Of a stretch of DNA of 58,541 bases, positions 18,408 to 26,600 are shown piece after piece. The first letter of the stretch is position 1. Every line of letters starts with the position of its first letter. The position numbers and the translations under genes are program-made. This stretch comes from Chryseobacterium gleum. Its GTDB lineage: Bacteria > Bacteroidota > Bacteroidia > Flavobacteriales_D > Crocinitomicaceae. The notes below the pieces were generated by a model. It saw only the letters and a program-made list of their open reading frames with translations. It did not search any database and had not been told where the DNA came from. The stretch lies in contig CAMDFN010000013.1 in assembly GCA_945897565.1 (NCBI GenBank), forward strand, positions 1 through 58,541, written 5' to 3'.

Positions 18408-18423
18408 TCAAATTTACAAGACG

Positions 18424-18711
18424 ATGTCAACAAACGAATGGCCTCTTTGGGAGGTATTTATCCGGAGCAAACAAGGACTCAACCACAAACATGTTGGCAG
18501 CTTGCGCGCACCCGATGCCACACTTGCGCTCGAAAACGCGCGCGACGTCTACACGCGACGCTCTGAAGGAATCAGTATTTGGGTAGTAGAGTCTGCTCAG
18601 ATCCACGCAACAGATATTGACGAAGCCGCCTCTTTCTTTGAACCATCCGATACCAAAATTTACCGTCACCCTACTTTTTATGAAGTACCAGACGGCGTCA
18701 AACACATGTAA
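18424..18711 (+). CDS. paaB: Phenylacetyl-CoA epoxidase subunit PaaB
   Basis: 95 residues, the normal PaaB size. Opens with WPLWEVFIRSKQGLNHKHVG and continues to a DVYTRRSEGISIWVV block, both family hallmarks. PaaB is a small bridging subunit that holds PaaAC heterodimers together and is needed for activity. Sixteen bases after paaA, two bases before paaC; same operon. Confidence 0.96.
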   Translation: MSTNEWPLWEVFIRSKQGLNHKHVGSLRAPDATLALENARDVYTRRSEGISIWVVESAQIHATDIDEAASFFEPSDTKIYRHPTFYEVPDGVKHM

Positions 18712-18713
18712 AG

Positions 18714-19469
18714 ATGCAACAATCAGCTCTTTTTGAATACGTACTGCGTCTGTCTGACGACAGCCTTATTTTGGGGCAGCGTTTAGGCGAATGGTGTGGC
18801 CATGGCCCCATCTTGGAAGAAGACATCGCCCTCACCAACATTTCCCTTGACCTCATTGGCCAGGCCATTAGCCTTTACGACTTCGCCGCCGAGCTAGAAG
18901 GTAAGGGCAGAAACCATGACCAACTGGCCTATTTGCGTTATGAAAACGAGTACAAAAATGTACTACTCGTTGAACAGCCCAACGGCGATTTCGCCATGAC
19001 GCTTTTGCGTCAATTTTTCTTTGACGCCTTTCGTTTACCACTTTACGAAGCGCTCATGCAAAGTCCAGTGGAGCAATTAGCTGCCATCTCAGCCAAATCT
19101 GTCAAAGAAACGCGCTACCACCTCAAACATAGCTCAGAATGGGTGATCCGTATGGGCGATGGCACAGAAGAATCTCATCAGCGGGCACAAGCTGCTATTG
19201 ACCATCTTTGGCGCTATACCAACGAGTTATTTTACGAAGATGCACACGACCATTTGCTTCAAGCAGAAGCAAAAGTACCCGCAATGGCGAGTATTCAAGC
19301 CAAATGGACGGCTACTGTAACACACATTCTTTCGGAGGCCACCCTAGAAATCCCGAAAAACAATTGGAAATTTGATGGTGGCCGCGAAGGCCGTCATTCT
19401 GAACACATGGGATTCCTCCTCTCTGATTTGCAATACATGCAAAGAGCCTATCCAAATATGGAATGGTAA
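18714..19469 (+). CDS. paaC: Phenylacetyl-CoA epoxidase structural subunit PaaC
   Basis: 251 residues, ferritin-like fold related to PaaA but without a full set of iron ligands; it forms the stable heterodimer partner of the catalytic subunit. Recognisable blocks are LRLSDDSLILGQRLGEWCG, EEDIALTNISLDLIGQA and ETRYHLKHSSEWVIRMGDG. The end overlaps the start of paaD by seven bases (19463-19469), so translation of the two is likely coupled. Confidence 0.96.
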   Translation: MQQSALFEYVLRLSDDSLILGQRLGEWCGHGPILEEDIALTNISLDLIGQAISLYDFAAELEGKGRNHDQLAYLRYENEYKNVLLVEQPNGDFAMTLLRQFFFDAFRLPLYEALMQSPVEQLAAISAKSVKETRYHLKHSSEWVIRMGDGTEESHQRAQAAIDHLWRYTNELFYEDAHDHLLQAEAKVPAMASIQAKWTATVTHILSEATLEIPKNNWKFDGGREGRHSEHMGFLLSDLQYMQRAYPNMEW

Positions 19470-19948
19470 GTGCAGCTGAGCTCCGTCAATTTTTAGAAGA
19501 GGTTAGCGACCCAGAAATCCCGGTCCTGACCATCATAGACTTGGGAGTTGTTCAAGAAATTTATTTGCAACAACAAACCTGGATCATTGAACTCACCCCA
19601 ACGTATAGCGGTTGCCCAGCCATGCAGCAAATAGAGGTAGATATTCTTGCCAAATTGCGAGAAAAAGGGATTGCCAACGCCAAAGTAAAACACATCTTGA
19701 GCCCTGCCTGGACCACCGACTGGATTACCGAAAGTGGTCGCCAAAAATTGCTTCTTTACGGCATAGCGCCACCGGTCAACGAGCCCGATAAAAGTGCGCT
19801 TTTTTCAGAACCACCTCGTGTGGCTTGTCCAAAATGCAAGAGCAAAGATACCCGAATGGTGAGTTTGTTTGGCAGCACAGCCTGTAAAGCGCACTACCAA
19901 TGCAATGTGTGTCAAGAACCCTTTGATTACTTCAAGTGCTTGAAGTAG
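19463..19948 (+). CDS. paaD: PaaD, MIP18/DUF59-type maturation protein of the epoxidase
   Basis: 161 residues: an N-terminal DUF59/MIP18 domain (VSDPEIPVLTIIDLGVV, then PTYSGCPAMQQIE with the conserved Cys) and a C-terminal zinc ribbon (CPKC, then CNVC). PaaD is required for phenylacetate epoxidase activity in vivo and belongs to the family of iron-sulfur assembly factors; it is thought to help mature the PaaE cluster or the di-iron site. Start ATG at 19463 overlaps paaC. Last gene of the operon, ending in an inverted repeat that contains its stop codon. Confidence 0.93.
   Translation: MVSAAELRQFLEEVSDPEIPVLTIIDLGVVQEIYLQQQTWIIELTPTYSGCPAMQQIEVDILAKLREKGIANAKVKHILSPAWTTDWITESGRQKLLLYGIAPPVNEPDKSALFSEPPRVACPKCKSKDTRMVSLFGSTACKAHYQCNVCQEPFDYFKCLK
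19928..19947 (+). other. Inverted repeat at paaD stop codon
   Basis: TACTTCAAG, two bases, CTTGAAGTA: a perfect 9-bp inverted repeat whose right arm contains most of the paaD TAG stop (19946-19948). There is no T-run after it, so it is not a standard intrinsic terminator; it may protect the transcript 3' end. A weaker hairpin (CGTATT/AATACG, 19952-19967) follows. Confidence 0.4.
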
Positions 19949-20015
19949 AAGCGTATTCATAAATACGGAGTCGTCTATTTTGGCGTTTTTTTATTTTTTT
20001 AGTACTATGCAATGC

Positions 20016-20043
20016 ATAATACATTATAAAACATATATCTTTG
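20016..20043 (+). promoter_or_regulatory. padR promoter with candidate operator
   Basis: TATCTTTG (20036-20043) fits the -7 box, 17 bases before the padR ATG at 20061. Just upstream is a short perfect inverted repeat ATAAT-AC-ATTAT (20016-20027), in the place where a -33 TTG would be expected but is missing. PadR proteins often repress their own gene by binding such AT-rich dyads, so autoregulation is possible; this is inference from position. Confidence 0.4.
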
Positions 20044-20060
20044 TATCAAATTTAGCAAAG

Positions 20061-20399
20061 ATGAATCTAGAGAATACGCAAGCTCAAATGCGAAAAGGTG
20101 TTTTGGAATACTGCATTCTTGGTATTTTGAATCAAGGGGAGGCGTATCCGTCAGAAATCTTAGATAAACTGCGTACAGCGCAATTATTGGTGGTGGAGGG
20201 CACGGTTTATCCTTTGCTCACACGACTCAAAAATTTGGAGGTACTCACTTATCGCTGGGAAGAATCTACCTCAGGTCCGCCAAGGAAGTATTATAAAATG
20301 ACTCAGAAAGGAAGAGACTTTTATCTCGAGCTTGCCCGCACCTGGCAAGAATTACAGCAAGCCGTCGAACAAATTAACCAAAACAAGCACCATGAATAA
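20061..20399 (+). CDS. PadR family transcriptional regulator
   Basis: 112 residues from the ATG at 20061, the size of the short PadR-s2 class. Winged helix-turn-helix: VLEYCILGILNQGEAYPSEI (helix 1-2), VVEGTVYPLLTRLKNLEVL (recognition helix) and the wing SGPPRKYYKMTQKGRDF, all hallmarks of the family; a C-terminal helix (LARTWQELQQAVEQI) would dimerise. It overlaps the next gene, a PspC membrane protein, by eight bases; PadR-PspC pairs are common in Bacteroidota and other phyla and are linked to envelope stress or drug response. Probable autoregulation through the dyad upstream. Confidence 0.93.
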   Translation: MNLENTQAQMRKGVLEYCILGILNQGEAYPSEILDKLRTAQLLVVEGTVYPLLTRLKNLEVLTYRWEESTSGPPRKYYKMTQKGRDFYLELARTWQELQQAVEQINQNKHHE

Positions 20400-21942
20400 A
20401 ACAGTCTCTATCCATATACAAGGCTTTGCTTTTCTGCTAGAAGAGCAAGCGTATGACATACTCCGCAACTACCTTAGCAAATTGGCAAGCGTTCTTCAAA
20501 ATGAGCAAGGGAAGGAAGAAATTCTTCAGGATATAGAACTGCGCATCGTCGAACTTTTGCAAGAAAAGGTGGGCGTGCAGCAGGTCGTTCAGCAGGAATT
20601 GCTGCAAGAAATCATTGATGTACTTGGCAGTCCTGAGGCTTTTAGTGAAGACAATTCTAGATCAGATGAGCCCTCCGCTTTTGACGGCACAACATCAGCA
20701 ACCGCTCAAAAACGCTTCTTCAGAGATCCAGACAACGCACTTTTAGGCGGGGTAGCTAGCGGAGTAGCGGCTTATTTCAATGTGGATATCGTTTTTATCC
20801 GGGTGGCCTTTGTCTTGTTTACCATGGTTTTTGGTTCGGGTATCCCCATTTATATTTTACTTTGGATCATTACACCTAGTGCTAAAACTGCAAGTGAAAA
20901 ACTCCAAATGAAAGGTGTCCCTGTGAATATCGAGAGCATTAAAACTGAATTCAAAGAGGCCACCGAACGCGTAGAGAAGAACGCCAAAAAATGGTCTAAA
21001 CAGTTCAATACGGGTTCAGGACTGAGTGAAAGCGCACGCCGTTTCTTACAACTGCTCAAGAAAGCGACAGGGCTTGTTTTGGTTTTGTGGGGCTTGGTTT
21101 TGCTGATAGGTTTATCGGTTTTTATTTTTATTGACCCCCAACTTGTTCCGGCTCAGATCAATGGTGAATTCACCTCTTTGGGCGAGCTGAGTACTTTGTT
21201 TTTTGAAAAGGGTCAAAATGAACTACTGTACATTGGTATTGGACTCATCGGTTATGCGATCAGTCTTTCAAGCATGCTGACGGGTTTTAGGTTGTTGTTT
21301 ACTTTTGAAGCGAAGTGGCTGCGCGCAGGTTATTTTGGTTTAGGATTTGCCAGCATTTGCGGACTTATCTTCTTGACTTATGTCGGGATCTCAACTGCGC
21401 AAGGTTTTACAATTGAAGGCGAACTCAGTAAAGAAATTGGCACTTATTCCGGCGATTCTTTGCGCCTAGATATCCTTCCCGAGCTACATATACAAGGCTA
21501 CAGAAGCCAACGCAATGCCACTTATAATTTTGGTTTTCGGCCACAGCAACAAAATGATTATGACCTTATTATGGCCCAAGATGGACGTATTTTTATCAGT
21601 GGAATTGCCATAAATTATATAGAGGCTACGGATAGTTTGTATCATGTTAAAATTTGGAAAAAAGCATATGGCCGCTCATTTTTCAAAGCAAACAGAAGGG
21701 CGTCACGCATTGATTTTCCTTGTGCGCTTCAACAAAATACCATCCAATTTGCGAGCGGATTTTCATACCCTGCTAAAGACCGCATGCGCGATCAAGAAGT
21801 TGAATTGCAAATTGCTGTCCCGAAGGGCAAAAAAGTGATTTGGAATGGTAAAGTCGTGCATCCATTTGCCTTTATTGAAACACCTGAGCGCTTCAGCGAC
21901 CGTGCTTATGTGAGCGGCAATGGAGCATACTCAGCGTGGTAG
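20392..21942 (+). CDS. PspC domain multi-pass membrane protein
   Basis: 516 residues from the ATG at 20392, inside the padR 3' end. An N-terminal helical region (1-85) of the type found with PadR partners is followed by a PspC domain (about 107-165: FFRDPDNALLGGVASGVAAY and two hydrophobic stretches). Three more membrane helices lie near 230-250, 285-310 and 320-345, and the last 150 residues are a probable extracytoplasmic beta domain. PspC relates to phage-shock and envelope stress sensing; in this family it is fused to extra domains of unknown role. The stop region overlaps the end of the convergent DUF5916 gene by 12 bases. Confidence 0.88.
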   Translation: MNKTVSIHIQGFAFLLEEQAYDILRNYLSKLASVLQNEQGKEEILQDIELRIVELLQEKVGVQQVVQQELLQEIIDVLGSPEAFSEDNSRSDEPSAFDGTTSATAQKRFFRDPDNALLGGVASGVAAYFNVDIVFIRVAFVLFTMVFGSGIPIYILLWIITPSAKTASEKLQMKGVPVNIESIKTEFKEATERVEKNAKKWSKQFNTGSGLSESARRFLQLLKKATGLVLVLWGLVLLIGLSVFIFIDPQLVPAQINGEFTSLGELSTLFFEKGQNELLYIGIGLIGYAISLSSMLTGFRLLFTFEAKWLRAGYFGLGFASICGLIFLTYVGISTAQGFTIEGELSKEIGTYSGDSLRLDILPELHIQGYRSQRNATYNFGFRPQQQNDYDLIMAQDGRIFISGIAINYIEATDSLYHVKIWKKAYGRSFFKANRRASRIDFPCALQQNTIQFASGFSYPAKDRMRDQEVELQIAVPKGKKVIWNGKVVHPFAFIETPERFSDRAYVSGNGAYSAW

Positions 21943-24393
21943 TTTGTGCTGCTCTTTTTTGAATTGTTGGGCATCTAGCCAATAAATCAATTTCATTGAA
22001 AAGCTATTGAGCGCACCGGTTTGCATGGTGTAGGAGAGGTCTTGCCAATAGGCGGCGTTGATTTGGTCATTACTGGCAAACACGGAATTTTTCCAGACAA
22101 TATTGAGTTCGCTTCCTGGCAAGAAGACCCAGCGGTAGACCAAATCAATAGTAAAAGCATTGTAGTTGATGTCGTAGGCAGATTTCCCCTCGGAGGTAAG
22201 CCCATTAAAGCCTTCTAAAAGTTCTAGACTTCCATCTTCTTGTAGAAGTGAAAAATGTTGGTAGATGAGCGTGGAGCGGTAGTGCCGCAAGCGCATACTT
22301 AAAGACATGCGGTTGGTCAGGATGTAATCGAAAGATAAACCCTGGACGGTGGTGTTGCGGTCGCGTTGTCCAAAAAGGATGCCCGAGTAGCTTTGGGCAG
22401 CAGTTGCAAACGGAATGGCATAGCCAATACTATTGAATTGCAGTTCTTTTTCAAATGAATAGATCAAGAAAATGGCATCGGAAAGCCGAACTCTCGGATT
22501 CAAATTATAGGCGTATTGCTTCCAGGGGTGAGCAATATATTCGGTCATGCTGCCACCTAAATCTATGGCAAACTTGCGTTGATAGTTAGATGAATACCAA
22601 GTGTTCAAAAAGACAAGCTGTGGGCTTGTAAAGACCTTACCCAAAGTGCGGGCCTCAAAATAGTCTTTGCTTTCTTGCAAGCTGCCTCCACCGCTTAAGC
22701 CACAGGCATTGAATTTTTTAGTCACCGTAAAGAAATTGAAGGTGGCCATATTTGAAGAGAAGGTATTCGGCTCATAGAGGTAAGCTTGAAAGACGTTCGC
22801 ATTGACGCTCCACTTCATGAGCTTTTTCCATTTGGGCGTAAAGTCGCGGTAGGCAACACTCGCTTCAAAGACCCTTCTGTTGTTGTTGTAATTGAATCCG
22901 AGGTCATTGGGATCATAGGTGTCGGATTCTTCTAGGTAACCAAGGCCTGCAATGAGTGAGCCGCGTTGTTTTTGGATATTGAAGTTCAGGTTGTGTCCGA
23001 GTGTGGTTTGTTGGTCTAGTTGGGCAGAAAGAATGCCCTTGCCATTGATATTGTAGTTGTTGTCTTTGGTATTGAGGTTGAAATTGAAAGCTGAAACATT
23101 GGCATCGTAGAAAGAACCTGCACGCCAAACGTTGGTATTGGTAAAGGTGACCGAAGAGTTATTTTTAAGATTTTGATCAAAAACGAGTACGTTGTAGTTG
23201 GTGAGGGGTGAAATCAGGACCTCCCTACGGCTTTCATCGAGTGTAGAAACTGCAGTAGCCATTTGCTCCGCATTGACGGCATTAAAAACACCGATACCCA
23301 GCCCTTTACTGTTTCGGCCAGATAACTTGGAGGCGTTGTAAAGCTGAGACGAACCCGGTACGTTTTCTAAATATTCGCCGTCTTTTAGCATGGTTTGCGT
23401 CACTTTGTAAGGTGCTTGAATGCCAATTCTGCGGCTATAAAAGATCCCTGCTTTGTTGAAGAGCTCCATTCCTTCAGTAAAAAACTGTCGATTTTCGTTG
23501 AACTGAACTTCAAATGGGCTAAGGTTGAGCACTTGTTGGTCAAATACGACTTGTCCGAAGTCAGGAACTAATGTGAGGTCTAGGGTAAAAGCTTCGTTGA
23601 TCCCGTATTTGATGTCCATACCGCCATTAAACGAGCGCAGCAAGCTTTTGCTGCCATCAGTATTGCGCATTTGGTCTGCATAGGCGGAAACATAAGGGAT
23701 GAGCGCCAAGCGCAACGGAGGGCTGATGTTTTTGATGTTGGTAATATTGCCACTTTCGAGCAGCATGTTTTCAAGATCTGGATTGACTTTTTCCCATGAA
23801 GCTTCTTCTCTATTTCTAGCGAGTTGTCTGGCAAAATTGACGCCCCAATCTTGCACTTCTTTTTGCGGAAAGCGCAATGCAGAATAAGGAATCCGGATTT
23901 CTGCTATCCAGCCCTTTTCGACGACCTGAACGGCACTGTGCCAAACCAAATTGAGTTTGTCGTTGTAGTCGGTACCGACAATTTTAGCGTCGAGTTGCAC
24001 ACCTCGGCTAGTGAGGCCAAAATAGAAGCCATTTTGGTTGTCGTTGTAGGTGTCTAAAAATACACCGATGATATCACAATTGGGGTTGTAGTCATCGCGG
24101 AGCGAGAGCACTTTAGATATGGAATCGGGGTGGTCTTCACAGAAAAATGCGAAGTAAATGGCATCTTGGTCATAGAGCAATTGAATGCTTGTCTTGCTTT
24201 TGGATACTTGACCAGGTTCTGGTTTGATCTGTATAAACGCATTGAGTTGGGCTTCAGCAGACCATGAAGTTTCATTGAGCTTGCCATCAATAGAAATTTT
24301 TTCGGTGGTGTACTTTGCTTCGAGCTTTTTTTGGCCGAAATGATGAAATGAAACAGTAAAAAAAAGCAATAGTAACTCCCAACGCATGGGCAA
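21931..24393 (-). CDS. DUF5916 outer-membrane protein with CBM9-like N-terminal domain
   Basis: 820 residues with a signal peptide (1-20). Residues about 25-210 form a carbohydrate-binding-module-9-like domain: ISIDGKLNETSWSAE, YFAFFCEDHPDSISK, then RDDYNPNCDIIGVFLDTYND and GWIAEIRIPYSALRF, all characteristic of the family. The rest is a long beta-rich barrel-like region, including PDFGQVVFDQQVLNLSPFE and RQFFTEGMELFNKAGIFYSR, which define DUF5916. The function is not known; the family is widespread in Bacteroidota outer membranes and may bind or import glycans or oligomers. Stands alone, facing PspC and followed (upstream on the strand) by DUF5715. Confidence 0.88.
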   Translation of the reverse strand: MPMRWELLLLFFTVSFHHFGQKKLEAKYTTEKISIDGKLNETSWSAEAQLNAFIQIKPEPGQVSKSKTSIQLLYDQDAIYFAFFCEDHPDSISKVLSLRDDYNPNCDIIGVFLDTYNDNQNGFYFGLTSRGVQLDAKIVGTDYNDKLNLVWHSAVQVVEKGWIAEIRIPYSALRFPQKEVQDWGVNFARQLARNREEASWEKVNPDLENMLLESGNITNIKNISPPLRLALIPYVSAYADQMRNTDGSKSLLRSFNGGMDIKYGINEAFTLDLTLVPDFGQVVFDQQVLNLSPFEVQFNENRQFFTEGMELFNKAGIFYSRRIGIQAPYKVTQTMLKDGEYLENVPGSSQLYNASKLSGRNSKGLGIGVFNAVNAEQMATAVSTLDESRREVLISPLTNYNVLVFDQNLKNNSSVTFTNTNVWRAGSFYDANVSAFNFNLNTKDNNYNINGKGILSAQLDQQTTLGHNLNFNIQKQRGSLIAGLGYLEESDTYDPNDLGFNYNNNRRVFEASVAYRDFTPKWKKLMKWSVNANVFQAYLYEPNTFSSNMATFNFFTVTKKFNACGLSGGGSLQESKDYFEARTLGKVFTSPQLVFLNTWYSSNYQRKFAIDLGGSMTEYIAHPWKQYAYNLNPRVRLSDAIFLIYSFEKELQFNSIGYAIPFATAAQSYSGILFGQRDRNTTVQGLSFDYILTNRMSLSMRLRHYRSTLIYQHFSLLQEDGSLELLEGFNGLTSEGKSAYDINYNAFTIDLVYRWVFLPGSELNIVWKNSVFASNDQINAAYWQDLSYTMQTGALNSFSMKLIYWLDAQQFKKEQHKLPR

Positions 24394-24402
24394 ATTTACA
24401 AC

Positions 24403-25092
24403 TTAAACTCCTTTTCTTGCAACAATATGTAGGCATTCTTCACGGACCTCATGCGTGACCCAAATTTTAATATCCTTTTTGAAACGCACTAAAATTTGAG
24501 CAATCACGGTTTGTAAATATTTTTTCTCCACTGTGCTCAAGGATTTGCTTGCGCTGAACCGAGAAAAAGAGATGTCAAAACTATTGCCGTTTAAGTGCGG
24601 GCTTCTTTTTACCGCAGTACGATTCTTGCGGACTAATTTAGCCACCGTGTGTTTGGTGCGGGTCATGGAAGTGACGATCAGTCGGCAACCTTTGAGTGGG
24701 CTTTGGGCCAAAGAATCTTCAAAAACGGTCCCAATTTCTTCTAATATTTTTGCTGCATATGGCGTTAAGAAGGCATAAGAGTACTGAAAGGTATCTAGAA
24801 CAAAACCTTGCTTGGCTTCAACAAGCACGAGCTTCTTTGCGCGATAAGCTTTGCGGAGGCCTTGCGTATTCGCTACAGGTTGAATACCTTGCTTCACTGA
24901 ACGATCCATGTATTCGACCAAGCGATTGTTCAATTGTGCCGTATAAAAATAAGGATCAGTTGGAGGAATTGTATTTGCACCACTATCGTGTGTTTTTGAA
25001 TGCATCAATATATTTGTTGGTTCCGAGGGCCAATAGGCAAAAGCCAAAAGCACAAAACAGATACCGACAAGAAAGAGGTGATATAGCCGCAT
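24403..25092 (-). CDS. DUF5715 family protein, possible VanY/M15-like peptidase fold
   Basis: 229 residues with an N-terminal hydrophobic anchor (residues 4-22). The C-terminal half has SPHLNGNSFDISFSRF and THEVREECLHIVAR; the H-x-x-G-x-x-x-D and E-x-x-H patterns resemble the metal ligands of the D-Ala-D-Ala carboxypeptidase (M15) fold, which suggests a peptidoglycan hydrolase, but this is inference since DUF5715 is uncharacterised. Promoter boxes TTTG-18-TATATTTG lie directly before the start, with only five bases between the -7 box and ATG. Confidence 0.7.
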   Translation of the reverse strand: MRLYHLFLVGICFVLLAFAYWPSEPTNILMHSKTHDSGANTIPPTDPYFYTAQLNNRLVEYMDRSVKQGIQPVANTQGLRKAYRAKKLVLVEAKQGFVLDTFQYSYAFLTPYAAKILEEIGTVFEDSLAQSPLKGCRLIVTSMTRTKHTVAKLVRKNRTAVKRSPHLNGNSFDISFSRFSASKSLSTVEKKYLQTVIAQILVRFKKDIKIWVTHEVREECLHIVARKGV

Positions 25093-25097
25093 TGAAA

Positions 25098-25127
25098 CAA
25101 ATATAAAAATTGATTGCTTTGTTCAAA
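25098..25127 (-). promoter_or_regulatory. DUF5715 gene promoter
   Basis: Minus strand TTTG (25127-25124), 18 bases, TATATTTG (25105-25098). The -7 box ends five bases from the ATG at 25092, so the transcript should begin at or next to the start codon. Confidence 0.6.
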
Positions 25128-25145
25128 CGCAAGTTCGTAATTTTG
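25114..25145 (+). promoter_or_regulatory. DUF493 gene promoter
   Basis: TTG (25114-25116), 21 bases, TAATTTTG (25138-25145); ATG follows after four bases at 25150. It interleaves with the divergent promoter on the other strand, so the two polymerases would compete for one site. Confidence 0.6.
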
Positions 25146-25149
25146 TATC

Positions 25150-25413
25150 ATGGGAACATTTGAATCACTCAAAGCGCAACTCGAAGAACAAGAATGGCCA
25201 AATGTCTACTTATTTAAGTTTATTGTCCCTAATGACAACCTGCATCTCGCGCAAGTAACAGCGCTCTTCGATGCCAATAGTGAAATCAGTTATCATCATT
25301 CCGGATCTGGCAAATACGTGAGCCTGAGCGCAAAAGAAGTTATGCTTTCTGCAGCAGACATCATTGCTGTTTATGAACGCGCTGTACTTATTCCGGGTAT
25401 AATCTCTCTTTAA
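25150..25413 (+). CDS. DUF493 (YbeD-like) family protein
   Basis: 87 residues, size and pattern of DUF493: an N-terminal helix, FKFIVPNDNLHLAQVTALF, then YHHSGSGKYVSLSAKEVMLSAADIIAVYERA, ending GIISL. The family has an ACT-like ferredoxin fold; the E. coli relative YbeD sits by lipoate genes but its function is not settled. The stop overlaps the ATG of the next gene by one base (TAATG), so the two are probably translated together. Confidence 0.88.
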   Translation: MGTFESLKAQLEEQEWPNVYLFKFIVPNDNLHLAQVTALFDANSEISYHHSGSGKYVSLSAKEVMLSAADIIAVYERAVLIPGIISL

Positions 25414-25781
25414 TGGAAGCAGTTATTCAATTTTTGTTCGTCACTTTATTCATTTTACTTGGCATTATCGGCTACCGTGCCATGCTTCGAAAATTTCAAC
25501 GTGGCCAGGTAGTGCACAAAGAATTTTGTGAGTTGTACAACCTCGATCAAGAACCCGCACAGGGTGAGTTGGCATTTTATTTTGTTTGTCCACAAGCGTG
25601 CGAGGTAAAGCTTGCTATTTGGCAATTCAATAAAGTTGTTTGTGAAGTGGCGCAGGCTTCCTTTGAAAAAGGAGGTCATATTTTGCGCTTTGATAGCACT
25701 AAGCTTGCTAATGGCGTATATTATTACGGCATTGTGACCCCAGATCAAGAGACCAAAAAACGCATGACAATTGCCAACTAA
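25413..25781 (+). CDS. Small membrane-anchored Ig-like protein, unknown function
   Basis: 122 residues. One N-terminal transmembrane helix (about 5-25, FLFVTLFILLGIIGYRAM), then a basic stretch and a beta-rich domain. Its end, GGHILRFDSTKLANGVYYYGIVTPDQETKKRMTI, resembles the FlgD/T9SS sorting-type Ig fold (a GVYYYGI strand pair), but the protein has no signal peptidase site and is anchored at the N-terminus, so it is not T9SS cargo. It shares one base with DUF493 and overlaps by four bases the end of the convergent barrel gene. Not recognised as a named family. Confidence 0.65.
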   Translation: MEAVIQFLFVTLFILLGIIGYRAMLRKFQRGQVVHKEFCELYNLDQEPAQGELAFYFVCPQACEVKLAIWQFNKVVCEVAQASFEKGGHILRFDSTKLANGVYYYGIVTPDQETKKRMTIAN

Positions 25782-26479
25782 GATTCGTCGGTAGACTTCT
25801 CGATTTTGATGCGGGAAGGCTTTCTTGGTAATTTATATTTGGGTTTGTGAAAATCGCTTTTATATCCGTCGGTCTTTTCGATGCGATATACCAAGCCCAA
25901 GCTATATTGCGCGTACGACGCACTCCCTAAGATATCTACCAAGCCAAACTTATAGATGCCTTGTGCTTGAAGCCCAATTTGTTTGCTGAGCCAAAATGTA
26001 CACCCTGCTGATAAATTAAAGGTAGGGCTGAGCAGCGGCGCACTTTGTTTGGGGTCTGACGAACGAAGGCTAAAGCCAAGGCCAGCACCTAAGTAGGGGT
26101 CAATTGCACCACGGCCAAGTTGCTTGTAGAATGAATACTTAAGCGCGGCATCAAAATAGCCAATAAAGCCATTGACACCGATAGAGTCATTGACTTTTCT
26201 TTCAGGTTTGTAGGTTTGTGCACCCAGCACTGCTTCGGCGCTCCAACCGTTGTAAATATAACGATCTACGTATAATCTAGAGGGGAATGGCAAGCCATGA
26301 AGTTGGTCAAAAGGCATAGGGTTGAGTTCCTGGCCGTCGTCGTCGGTGGTGGTCCAGGCAAGTCCGAATTGCCAAAAATAGTTGTCTCGGTTGGTGATCA
26401 TTTTGTCTGGCTGAGCCAGCGCAGTTGCTTGAATCAAGACAAAAAGGAGACTGAAGAAGAGGGAGAGTTTTTGTCGCAT
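25778..26479 (-). CDS. Outer-membrane beta-barrel protein (OmpA-like barrel)
   Basis: 233 residues from the ATG at 26479 (MRQKLSLFF), with a signal peptide ending at ALA-Q near residue 23; a longer start lies in the intergenic promoter region. Amphipathic strands follow, with DPYLGAGLGFSLRS and QYSLGLVYRIE typical of eight-strand OmpA/OprF-type barrels. The last 25 or so residues (KPKYKLPRKPSRIKIEK) are highly basic and follow the final strand, so they should lie in the periplasm, where they might contact peptidoglycan or another protein. No ligand is indicated. Confidence 0.75.
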   Translation of the reverse strand: MRQKLSLFFSLLFVLIQATALAQPDKMITNRDNYFWQFGLAWTTTDDDGQELNPMPFDQLHGLPFPSRLYVDRYIYNGWSAEAVLGAQTYKPERKVNDSIGVNGFIGYFDAALKYSFYKQLGRGAIDPYLGAGLGFSLRSSDPKQSAPLLSPTFNLSAGCTFWLSKQIGLQAQGIYKFGLVDILGSASYAQYSLGLVYRIEKTDGYKSDFHKPKYKLPRKPSRIKIEKSTDES

Positions 26480-26496
26480 GGAGTTGTTTCTATGTA

Positions 26497-26594
26497 CAAA
26501 TTTAATCAATATCAGTACTGTAAAACTTTAAACAGAATAAATGAATTGACAATCAATTGTTGATGTACGGTTTGCTATTAAATGAGTAAATTTG
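26497..26594. promoter_or_regulatory. Divergent -7 boxes between barrel gene and IPExxxVDY gene
   Basis: TAAATTTG occurs on the minus strand (26504-26497, 17 bases before the barrel ATG) and again on the plus strand (26587-26594, six bases before the ATG at 26601). Neither has a -33 TTG at the usual distance, so the calls rest on the -7 element alone. Confidence 0.35.
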
Positions 26595-26600
26595 AAAAGA

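Noticed and set aside
19952-19967. Second hairpin after paaD considered a terminator
   Set aside because: Six-bp AT-rich stem without a T-run; too weak to call.
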